DNA of 43,673 nucleotides from IMG/VR virus record IMGVR_UViG_3300046463_000463, positions 1 to 43,673 of that record; one strand, 5' to 3'. How positions within the stretch are numbered: position 1 is the first letter of the stretch; each line of letters begins with the position of its first letter. The notes beneath the pieces were generated by a model. That model worked only from the letters and a program-made list of their open reading frames with translations, searched no databases and had not been told where the DNA came from. The position numbers and the translations under genes are program-made. Positions 22,011 through 27,800 of the stretch are shown in pieces. This DNA is from a virus.

Positions 22011-22588
22011 GCCTTCCCGCCAAACAGCCGCGACCAAAGAAGTGCAAGAACCCGGAGTGCGGCATCAGCTTCCCTCCGCAGCGACTGGGTCAGGCCGTGT
22101 GCAGCCCGAAATGCGGCCTGGCCATCAAGCACGTAAACCAGGACAAGGCGCGCAAATCGCTGGCTGAAATCAGCCGTAAAGAGATCAAGGTCCGCAAGGA
22201 GAAGCTGAAGAGCCGGGCGGAGCACCTCAAGGACACGCAGACCGCGTTCAACGCCTGGGTGCGTGAGCGCGATGCCGAACTGCCGTGCATCAGTTGCGGC
22301 CGCCACCACCAGGGCAAGTACGACGCCGGGCACTACCGGACGGTCGGGAGCAACCCGGCGCTGCGTTTCGAGCCCTTGAACTGCCACCGGCAATGTTCGC
22401 CCTGCAACACGCATAAGTCCGGCGACATCGTGAATTACCGCATCGAGCTGGTGAAGCGGATCGGCGCCGACAAGGTGGATTGGTTGGAGGGGCCACACGA
22501 ACCGAAGCGCTACACCATTGAAGACCTGAAAAACATCAAGGCCGATTACCTGGCGAAGACCAAAGAACTGAAGAGGGAAGCAGCATGA
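22007..22588 (+). CDS. ninG: NinG (Rap) recombination nuclease
   Basis: 193 residues from ATG 22007; the frame is open further upstream but that part belongs to the zinc-finger gene. N-terminal zinc knuckles (KKCKNPECG, CSPKCG), a basic coiled region, then the signature CISCGRHHQGKYDAGHYRTVGSNPALRFEPLNCHRQCSPCNTHKSG, an HNH-like centre with Cys and His ligands. NinG/Rap resolves branched recombination structures with the Red pathway. Confidence 0.9.
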   Translation: MSLPAKQPRPKKCKNPECGISFPPQRLGQAVCSPKCGLAIKHVNQDKARKSLAEISRKEIKVRKEKLKSRAEHLKDTQTAFNAWVRERDAELPCISCGRHHQGKYDAGHYRTVGSNPALRFEPLNCHRQCSPCNTHKSGDIVNYRIELVKRIGADKVDWLEGPHEPKRYTIEDLKNIKADYLAKTKELKREAA

Positions 22589-23262
22589 AGCTGATCAACG
22601 CAAGGCAGGTATGGACTGAGTCGCAGCACGAATCGAACGCGTCGATCAGCGCTGTGGCAATCGACAAGGCAGAATCCGCACCGGTGAAGGCCGGCAACCG
22701 CATGCGCCGCCATGAGGCCGTGTTTGCTGCCCTGGGCGATGACAAGGAAGAACGCATTCAGATCGTTCGGCAGAAGATCAGCATCAGCGAGACGCGCCGC
22801 ACTCCTATTGGACGATCCACCGCTCGCGCTGCGCACCTGGCCACCATCGGCAAGGTCCTGCGCGCCATAGACACGCTGCCATTCCAAGTGCAGCAGTTCG
22901 GGCATTACCTCTACCACCCAGCAATGACCATGCGCCACGTCATGAACGCGGTGCTGCTGATCACCGCCCATGCCAAGTTGCCAGACCTCACTTCGGCCAA
23001 GCGCGTGAAGGCGCAGTACTTGGTGACCTTGGCGCTGCAATCGTACAAGGGGGAGGTGGTCGGGGCGGCTGAGTGGGGGCCGGCCCGGGTCGCCGCCGAG
23101 ATGAAGACCTTCTTCGGCGTGACGATCGACCCGAAGAACTGGACGCGTGACTGGCTCGACCTGTGGGAATCCCTGAAAGAAGTGATCAAGGAAGTGGATA
23201 TTCAGGCTCAACAACCGGTGTGGCAGGTTATTCACGCGGAAAAAGAAGAAGAGGCGGCATAA
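22585..23262 (+). CDS. Protein in the position of late regulator Q, unknown family
   Basis: 225 residues overlapping ninG by 4 bp; last gene of the rightward early operon. Helical, with basic stretches (RTPIGRSTARAAHLATIGKVLRAIDTLPFQVQQFGHYLYHP) and a C-terminal part FFGVTIDPKNWTRDWLDLWESLKEVIKEV. No Q family signature is recognised. Immediately downstream are a TTGACA promoter and a nearby terminator in pR'/tR' arrangement, which supports a role as late antiterminator or activator. The role is inferred from position. Confidence 0.6.
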   Translation: MKLINARQVWTESQHESNASISAVAIDKAESAPVKAGNRMRRHEAVFAALGDDKEERIQIVRQKISISETRRTPIGRSTARAAHLATIGKVLRAIDTLPFQVQQFGHYLYHPAMTMRHVMNAVLLITAHAKLPDLTSAKRVKAQYLVTLALQSYKGEVVGAAEWGPARVAAEMKTFFGVTIDPKNWTRDWLDLWESLKEVIKEVDIQAQQPVWQVIHAEKEEEAA

Positions 23263-23267
23263 TCATA

Positions 23268-23296
23268 TTGACATGACGGGGAGTTGCGCGTACTTT
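23268..23296 (+). promoter_or_regulatory. Candidate late promoter (pR'-like)
   Basis: -35 TTGACA (23268-23273) is perfect; 17 bp later lies a weak -10 TACTTT (23291-23296). A dyad TTGCGC/GCGCAA (23285-23290 and 23306-23311) spans the start region and could bind a regulator. An intrinsic terminator lies about 40 bp beyond the expected start, as for the short lambda pR' RNA. Confidence 0.5.
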
Positions 23297-23338
23297 TCCC
23301 ATAGTGCGCAATTCACGCAACACGCACACAAATACCTG

Positions 23339-23363
23339 AGCCCGGCCAAGCGCCGGGTTTTTT
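23339..23363 (+). terminator. Intrinsic terminator (tR'-like)
   Basis: CCCGGC (23341-23346), 5-base loop, GCCGGG (23352-23357), then six T. It ends transcripts from the early operon or from the promoter at 23268, and would be the target of late antitermination. Confidence 0.85.
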
Positions 23364-23399
23364 GTAACTCGACATCTGTTAAATGGCGCTAGGGGTCAA

Positions 23400-23428
23400 T
23401 TGACGAAAAGCCATCATTTCGCCATAAT
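23400..23428 (+). promoter_or_regulatory. Strong sigma70-type promoter
   Basis: -35 TTGACG (23400-23405), exactly 17 bp, -10 CATAAT (23423-23428). Both boxes match five of six consensus bases. It reads toward the 23612 small gene and the lysis region and may express an accessory transcript in the lysogen or serve as a second late promoter. Confidence 0.6.
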
Positions 23429-23438
23429 GCCCCCACGT

Positions 23439-23463
23439 ACCGCTCTTATCCAATTTGAGCGGT
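23439..23463 (+). promoter_or_regulatory. Promoter-proximal hairpin containing a boxA-like sequence
   Basis: ACCGCTC (23439-23445) pairs with GAGCGGT (23457-23463). The left arm begins CGCTCTTA (23441-23448), which equals lambda nut boxA. It lies just after the expected start of the 23400 promoter. A processive antitermination or pausing role is possible; pairing could also mask the element. Confidence 0.4.
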
Positions 23464-23611
23464 CAAACGAACCTCCTTAGGTGGAGCTGCGGTTTTTAGT
23501 CCGTTAACGATGGTAGTCGGCATTTTGGGATTTCTGGCAGTCGCAGCTGTCAGTTGGTTGAAAAACAAAATGCAGTTAGATAAAGAAGCGATGACTACTG
23601 GAGGGAATGGT

Positions 23612-23722
23612 ATGAAAAAACAAAGTGTGAAGTGTGTTGATATGGCGTTTGTTGAAGCGATTCAGATTGTAGGCGCCGGCTTCTATGTCAACGGTATGAC
23701 CGCAGTGGCCAGTCGGGCGTAA
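23612..23722 (+). CDS. 36-residue protein, unknown
   Basis: ATG 23612 has GGAGGG six bases upstream, an excellent site. The product is MKKQSVKCVDMAFVEAIQIV followed by GAGFYVNGMTAVASRA. The same frame is open from an ATG at 23510, which would add a membrane-like N-terminus (VGILGFLAVAAVSWLKNK) but has no ribosome site. It lies between the 23400 promoter and the terminator at 23777, so it could be an independent unit. Confidence 0.45.
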   Translation: MKKQSVKCVDMAFVEAIQIVGAGFYVNGMTAVASRA

Positions 23723-23776
23723 GCCCAACCCGCGTTTGCGGGATTTAGCGCTGAAACAAAGCGCTACACCATTCTG

Positions 23777-23805
23777 AAAACCCCGCCAATGCGCGGGGTT
23801 TTTTA
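23777..23805. terminator. Intrinsic terminator after the small 23612 gene
   Basis: CCCCGC (23781-23786) pairs with GCGGGG (23793-23798); four A precede and six T follow. A weaker CCCGC/GCGGG hairpin lies 45 bp before it (near 23730). Confidence 0.8.
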
Positions 23806-23840
23806 TTGCCCGAAGAAAACCCACCCACAAGGAATGCCGA

Positions 23841-24131
23841 ATGATGAAGCGACTCGCCGCTTACCTGGGCTTGGCGCTCGCCGCCTGCCTGTCCTGTTTC
23901 TCCATGTCGGCATTTGCCGAACCTCTGGCCAGTGCCTACCGCACCGCCTACGTCGTAACCGAGCCGCAGGGTGTTGCGCTTCAGCGCCTGGAGTTGACCC
24001 TCGCCATGTGGCGAACGGGTAGCCAGTCCAGTGACGAAGGCCTGAAGACCAATCTACGCGCAACCAGCAATCACTTTGTGATGACCTCGGCGAAACCGCT
24101 ACCCGAGAGCGACGGCTTGTCGCCCTGCTGA
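23841..24131 (+). CDS. Secreted protein of unknown function
   Basis: 96 residues with a clear Sec signal peptide (KRLAAYLGLALAACLSCFSMSAFA, cleavage after AFA). The mature part of about 70 residues (EPLASAYRTAYVVTEPQGVALQRLELTLAMW) has no recognised motif. AAGGAA precedes the ATG pair. It is enclosed by terminators at 23777 and 24150, so it is an independent accessory unit, probably acting in the periplasm. Confidence 0.65.
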   Translation: MMKRLAAYLGLALAACLSCFSMSAFAEPLASAYRTAYVVTEPQGVALQRLELTLAMWRTGSQSSDEGLKTNLRATSNHFVMTSAKPLPESDGLSPC

Positions 24132-24149
24132 ATACGCCTGGTTGAATTG

Positions 24150-24179
24150 AAAAAGCCCGGACAATTGCCGGGCTTTTTT
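24150..24179. terminator. Intrinsic terminator between the secreted-protein and PIN-like genes
   Basis: GCCCGG (24155-24160) pairs with CCGGGC (24168-24173); A run before and six T after make it usable in both directions. Confidence 0.85.
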
Positions 24180-24248
24180 GTGAGTTCAGATTTCAGGCTA
24201 TGATCGCCCACCCGTTGATTTCCCATCACGGGTCAGGGAGTGATTTGA

Positions 24249-24788
24249 ATGGCAAAGGCGATTTTCGTAGATAGTTGTGCGTTCGACGAACTGTTTAAGC
24301 ATCGCATCGAGCCAAAGGACATCGACGCCAATGAGTTCCAGCTGTATGTCACTGGCGATGTCCTGAAAGAGCTCAGCGACATCCCTGATCGGCCTGAAGA
24401 GCCTGGGAAAAAGGCATTCATCGATCGGATTTCCAAGAGCGGTGAAATACCCGAGCGCGGTTATTTTGGCTTTGGGTCGAATAGCTACGGGTTTGGGCGG
24501 GGTATTCTTGCTGACCTTTCGCAAATCGAATACATCGAGTCGACCAAGGACCAGCTTGGAAAGGAGAGGCCTTCGGGCAACCCAAGGAATTTTACCGATC
24601 AGCAGTTGCTGTCCCATGCCATCGTTTTTGCAGTTCTAACCGCCGAGCCAACGCTTGGTAATAGAATGATGATGGACAAAGCTGTCGAGCGCGGAGCCAC
24701 TGTGATTCGAATGATAGATTTTGATCCTGGCGCTGAAACGTTTGCCGGGTTCTTGCGAAGACACTTTCCTGCAACAAGTACAGATTGA
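24249..24788 (+). CDS. PIN-domain-like protein, accessory gene
   Basis: 179 residues. The opening AKAIFVDSCAFDELF is like the first strand and catalytic Asp of PIN nucleases. YVTGDVLKELSDIP supplies the expected acidic helix; DQQLLSHAIVFAVLTAEPTLGNRMMMDKAVERGATVIRM resembles the later acidic segment. PIN domains cut RNA. A distant PIN-like fold is the best reading, but a full acidic set is not certain. The gene has a GGGAG site and is bounded by terminators at 24150 and 24795, a typical moron. No antitoxin gene adjoins it. Confidence 0.55.
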   Translation: MAKAIFVDSCAFDELFKHRIEPKDIDANEFQLYVTGDVLKELSDIPDRPEEPGKKAFIDRISKSGEIPERGYFGFGSNSYGFGRGILADLSQIEYIESTKDQLGKERPSGNPRNFTDQQLLSHAIVFAVLTAEPTLGNRMMMDKAVERGATVIRMIDFDPGAETFAGFLRRHFPATSTD

Positions 24789-24794
24789 TTATTC

Positions 24795-24822
24795 AAAGCC
24801 CAGCCATCGCGCTGGGCTTTTT
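24795..24822. terminator. Intrinsic terminator after the PIN-like gene
   Basis: GCCCAGC (24798-24804) pairs with GCTGGGC (24811-24817), AAA before and five T after. It isolates the PIN-like gene from the lysis genes. Confidence 0.85.
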
Positions 24823-24910
24823 CGTTTTCGGCTCCACCACACCCATTGCTCCGAGCTGGGAGTGCTGCTGGAGCTGATTCAATTCAAGTCATGCCTACGG
24901 AGTCGAGCGC

Positions 24911-25249
24911 ATGGAGTATTTGCAGCGCCTGCTCGACAAGATCGACAGGTTTGAATTGCTGATCGCGGGACTGGTCGGCGCCATCGTCGCCAGTTGGTGG
25001 CACAAGGACGATTTGTCGGACTGGCGTGCCTGGCTGGTGTTTCTCACCACTGGTGTTGCCTGCTCGCTCTACCTGACGAGCATGGTGAGCGCATACCTGA
25101 ATGTCACTGAGCCGAAGATCGTCGCCGGCATTGGCTTCCTGCTGGGCACATTCGGTGGCTCGTTACTGGCAGCCATCAATCGTGCCATCAAAGCCGCAGA
25201 CCTCTGGGCACTGATTCGCCAGCGGTTCGGCGGAGGTAATCCACCATGA
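24911..25249 (+). CDS. Holin (LydA-like family)
   Basis: 112 residues with three hydrophobic segments: FELLIAGLVGAIVASWW, WRAWLVFLTTGVACSLYLTSM and IVAGIGFLLGTFGGSLLAAI. The opening MEYLQRLLDKIDRFELL and the domain order match the LydA-like holins of Pseudomonas phages. It would open the inner membrane at lysis time. GGAG lies nine bases before the ATG, and it overlaps the next membrane protein by 4 bp. Confidence 0.82.
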   Translation: MEYLQRLLDKIDRFELLIAGLVGAIVASWWHKDDLSDWRAWLVFLTTGVACSLYLTSMVSAYLNVTEPKIVAGIGFLLGTFGGSLLAAINRAIKAADLWALIRQRFGGGNPP

Positions 25250-25590
25250 ACCTTGAACTTATCAACTCGATGGCCTGCGGTCTGATCTCGCTCTGGGCGA
25301 CCTGGTGCGTATTGAGCGGCAAGGTGCGGGACGGCATTCTTGGCAAGCTGATCTATTCGACGATCGCCATCAGCGGATTTGTCGTTATGGCGCGCAGCCA
25401 GAACGTCTTCTTCGGCCCGACCACCGCCGGACTGACGCTGCATGTGTCTCTGGCGCTGGCCGGTGCCCGGCACATCTTCATGGTCACGTACTGGCAGCCA
25501 GTGAAAGCTTGGCTCTGCCGCACGCTGAACTGTGAGCACTGCCTGTCGTGCGACAAGGCCGGTAAGGCATCAGAGAGAAAAATCCCATGA
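25246..25590 (+). CDS. Second lysis-cassette membrane protein (holin-like or antiholin)
   Basis: 114 residues. Hydrophobic segments are ELINSMACGLISLWATWCVL, GKLIYSTIAISGFVVMAR and TTAGLTLHVSLALAGARHIFMV; the C-terminus is basic and Cys-rich (NCEHCLSCDK). Pairs of small membrane proteins between holin and spanin occur in Pseudomonas phages; this may be an accessory holin or antiholin. Coupled by overlap on both sides. Confidence 0.65.
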   Translation: MNLELINSMACGLISLWATWCVLSGKVRDGILGKLIYSTIAISGFVVMARSQNVFFGPTTAGLTLHVSLALAGARHIFMVTYWQPVKAWLCRTLNCEHCLSCDKAGKASERKIP

Positions 25591-26084
25591 CGCTTCTTCG
25601 GTTGGTTCCGGCGTGGCTGTGGGTCATCCTCGTTGCGCTGGTATCCATCGGCTACCTCTCGTGGCGGCTGGATACCGTGAAGGCTGACCGCGCAACCGTA
25701 ACGGCGGAGCGCGATACGGCCAACGCCAGGGTGTACTCCCTCGGCAACACGCTACGCCTGCAGCGCCAAATAACTGATTACATCAACCGAGTCTCCGACG
25801 ATGCGAAAGCCAAGGCTGAACATGTTACGGCTGCCGTTGTTATTGCTGATGGCCGCGCTCGCAGCTTGCAGCAGCAAATCACCAATCTGCTCGCCGCCCG
25901 AAAGTCCTGTGCTGCCGAGGTTGCCAGTGGAGGCAAGGCAAGAGCTGACCTTGCCGTTCTGCTCGCCGACTTGCGTCGAAGCGCTGACGAAACAGCGGGA
26001 AGCTTGGCAGCAGCACTTGATCGAAGCCGAATAGCCGGTTTTGCGTGTGAGGCGGCATACACGGCGGCGCAGAAGAACAAGTAG
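25587..26084 (+). CDS. Rz: i-spanin, Rz-like (DUF2514)
   Basis: 165 residues: one N-terminal transmembrane segment (LVPAWLWVILVALVSIGYLSW), then a long periplasmic helical region (VKADRATVTAERDTANARVYSLG, RQITDYINRVSDDAKAKAEHV, DLRRSADETAGSLAAALDRSRIAG). This is the inner-membrane spanin subunit that fuses the inner and outer membranes with Rz1. The DUF2514 pattern is typical of Pseudomonas phages. The o-spanin gene is nested in the +1 frame inside it. Confidence 0.85.
   Translation: MTLLRLVPAWLWVILVALVSIGYLSWRLDTVKADRATVTAERDTANARVYSLGNTLRLQRQITDYINRVSDDAKAKAEHVTAAVVIADGRARSLQQQITNLLAARKSCAAEVASGGKARADLAVLLADLRRSADETAGSLAAALDRSRIAGFACEAAYTAAQKNK
25801..26034 (+). CDS. Rz1: o-spanin lipoprotein, Rz1-like, nested in Rz
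   Basis: 77 residues in a different frame wholly inside Rz. A signal peptide (MLRLPLLLLMAALAAC from the second Met, 25822) ends in the lipobox LAAC, with mature Cys at residue 23. It is followed by SSKSP, a Pro-containing segment (SPPESPVLPRLP) and a helix. This is the o-spanin architecture and the embedded arrangement seen in lambda. Confidence 0.88.
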   Translation: MRKPRLNMLRLPLLLLMAALAACSSKSPICSPPESPVLPRLPVEARQELTLPFCSPTCVEALTKQREAWQQHLIEAE

Positions 26085-26086
26085 GG

Positions 26087-26122
26087 CGCGGCACGTTTCG
26101 CGAATCAGCAAATTGTGTCGCG
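26087..26122. repeat. Interrupted palindrome, copy C (13-10-13)
   Basis: Left arm CGCGGCACGTTTC (26087-26099), 10-bp spacer, right arm AAATTGTGTCGCG (26110-26122); arms pair at 9 of 13. It begins three bases after the Rz stop codon and ends 15 bp before the start of the next gene, so here it is intergenic and could act as an operator or leader hairpin for the 26138 gene. Confidence 0.5.
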
Positions 26123-26137
26123 ACTTTGGAGAGAGGC

Positions 26138-26326
26138 ATGAGCAACGTAACGCGTCTGCGCCACGCTCTACCGATGAGCCCGGACATCAACAAGGCCATC
26201 GCCGATCTGGATAGCGCCATCGCCACGGCGGTCGACGCTGCCAAGTCCGCCGGCCTACCTCAGGGCTTGGTCGTATCAATCTTGCACGGGCACGCCCAGG
26301 TGCAGACGAATATTATGGTGAGTTAA
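26138..26326 (+). CDS. Small protein, unknown
   Basis: 62 residues from ATG 26138 (GGAGAGAGG upstream; the longer start at 26126 overlaps that site). Sequence MSNVTRLRHALPMSPDINKAIADLDSAIATAVDAAKSAGLPQGLVVSILHGHAQVQ is helical. Palindrome copy C lies in its leader. No family recognised. Confidence 0.65.
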   Translation: MSNVTRLRHALPMSPDINKAIADLDSAIATAVDAAKSAGLPQGLVVSILHGHAQVQTNIMVS

Positions 26327-26358
26327 ATGACGTAGTGGAAAGCGCAGAGCCGATTAGA

Positions 26359-26847
26359 TCAGAGCTTGCCCTGGGCCTTCAGGTTGTTGAGCATTTGATA
26401 CAGCTTATTGAATCGATCTTTCAGGGCCTCTTTGTTCCCATCCAAGAAGCTATCAAATTCACTTTTGTCTTGATTCGTAATGGGCTCTTCCCTTATCCGA
26501 AACCCTTCGGGCTGATTGGTAAAGAGGCTTCGCTCTATTTCGACTCCTCGCTCGTCACGGTCAAGAAGCACCTTCGCCAGAAAAATTGAGGAGTCGATTA
26601 CTCGATGCAGAGGTAGCTCTTCTGACTGGCGGGACCATTGCTCCTTATGGCGCATGATCTTTAGAGAAACCTCTTTAGCGCTCCACTGTGAAATCCCTAT
26701 AGAGAGGTATCGAGCGTCGGTTTCTTTTTTACGCCAACCATCAAACTGCTTGTATGGCATGGCATATACAGGCTGGTGATCGAGATGCTTAGGCAGCGGT
26801 GGCGAAACGGCGTAATTGTCCTTTGCTGCGAACTCTTCAATGGGCAT
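26359..26847 (-). CDS. Accessory protein of unknown function (possibly DUF6530-like)
   Basis: 162 residues from ATG 26847; the TTG at 26856 has poorer spacing to AAGG. The core (PVYAMPYKQFDGWRKKETDARYLSIGISQWSAKEVSLKIMRHKEQWSRQSEELPLHRVIDSSIFLAK) recalls DUF6530-type bacterial proteins; that link is from memory. The gene is AT-rich and on the strand opposite the late operon, so it is an accessory gene between the lysis and packaging modules. Function unknown. Confidence 0.6.
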   Translation of the reverse strand: MPIEEFAAKDNYAVSPPLPKHLDHQPVYAMPYKQFDGWRKKETDARYLSIGISQWSAKEVSLKIMRHKEQWSRQSEELPLHRVIDSSIFLAKVLLDRDERGVEIERSLFTNQPEGFRIREEPITNQDKSEFDSFLDGNKEALKDRFNKLYQMLNNLKAQGKL

Positions 26848-26907
26848 GTTTATCAAACCTTAGGGTGATGGGGTAGGTGTGCCGCATGTGAGTGCGGCAC
26901 GGGTGGA

Positions 26908-27126
26908 TCACTCAGCTTTGGCGTTCAATGCAGCTTGGATCTTGTCGGCGTAAGAGCCCAGTCTTTCAAGCTCAGAGTCCAGCAAATTACTGTTGTTAGC
27001 GCCTTGAACGTTTAAAGCTACGAGCTCAAGCGCGGCTGCAACAGCCATTGCGCGCTTAACACCGTCTTTTTGAAAGCCATAGGTGTTGCTGGCAACGTTT
27101 CCAATCTGCTTGATAGCTTCCGACAT
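26908..27126 (-). CDS. Small helical protein, accessory
   Basis: 72 residues from ATG 27126 with AAGGAG upstream. It reads SEAIKQIGNVASNTYGFQKD then RAMAVAAALELVALNVQGANNSNLLDSELERLGSYADKIQAALNAK, all helix. It is on the same strand as the 26359 gene, 60 bp before it, so the two probably form an operon. Nothing ties it to a known family. Confidence 0.6.
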   Translation of the reverse strand: MSEAIKQIGNVASNTYGFQKDGVKRAMAVAAALELVALNVQGANNSNLLDSELERLGSYADKIQAALNAKAE

Positions 27127-27199
27127 AGCACGAATCTCCTTGGGTTGATCCCCATCAATACCGGCAACCAGCCACCATTTCAAGTATCAGAGTGACGCC

Positions 27200-27799
27200 A
27201 TGACCGCAAAGCAACCCGACTGGGAGGCAATCGAACGAGCCTACCGGGCCGGCGCGCTTTCCATCAGAACCATCGCCGAGCGCCAGGGTGTAAGCGACAC
27301 CGCTATCCGGAAAAGAGCGAAGGCTCACGGATGGGCGAGAGACCTCTCAGACCAGGTGCGAAAAGAGGTTCGCAGCAAGCTGGTTCGCGGCGAGGTTCGC
27401 AACGACCAAGGCGCGAACTGCGAACTTGATGCCGAGATCATCGAAGAGGCCGCAGAGGAAGGCGCTCGGGTAGTTCGCAGTCACCGTCGAGACATACGTA
27501 AAGCCACGAATCTTGCGAACCTGCTCATGGATGATCTGCTGAGTACAATCCAGCGCCGCGAAGAGATTGAAGAGGCGATCATCGATGAGACGGACGAGGA
27601 CAACAACGGCATGCGCCGCGCTTCGATGCTCGCTGCCGTGGCGCTGCCAAGCAATTCAAAAACTCTGTTCCAGCTTTCCTCGGCCATGAAGAACCTCCAA
27701 GTTCTGGAGCGCCAAGCGTTCGGCCTGGACGAAAAAGAGAAATCCGCCGATTCCGATGAACTCTCGAGCCTGATGGACGAACTATCGAAGGACGCCTGA
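27200..27799 (+). CDS. terS: Terminase small subunit
   Basis: 199 residues. An N-terminal HTH is clear: WEAIERAYRAGALSIRTIAERQGVSDTAIRKRAKAHGW (about 6-43), the DNA-recognition domain of many TerS proteins. The middle is helical for oligomerisation; the acidic C-terminus (DEKEKSADSDELSSLMDELSKD) probably contacts TerL. It recognises phage DNA for packaging. It starts 73 bp after the minus-strand accessory pair, in the region where cos or pac would be expected; no site could be identified by eye. Confidence 0.88.
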   Translation: MTAKQPDWEAIERAYRAGALSIRTIAERQGVSDTAIRKRAKAHGWARDLSDQVRKEVRSKLVRGEVRNDQGANCELDAEIIEEAAEEGARVVRSHRRDIRKATNLANLLMDDLLSTIQRREEIEEAIIDETDEDNNGMRRASMLAAVALPSNSKTLFQLSSAMKNLQVLERQAFGLDEKEKSADSDELSSLMDELSKDA

Positions 27800-27800
27800 C

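Noticed and set aside
24176-24204. Promoter for the PIN-like gene (TATGAT at 24199)
   Set aside because: The -10 is acceptable but no -35 of proper spacing is seen and it overlaps the upstream terminator's T run.
27127-27199. A cos or pac site before terS
   Set aside because: A packaging site is expected here, but no repeat or end sequence can be identified by eye, so none is annotated.
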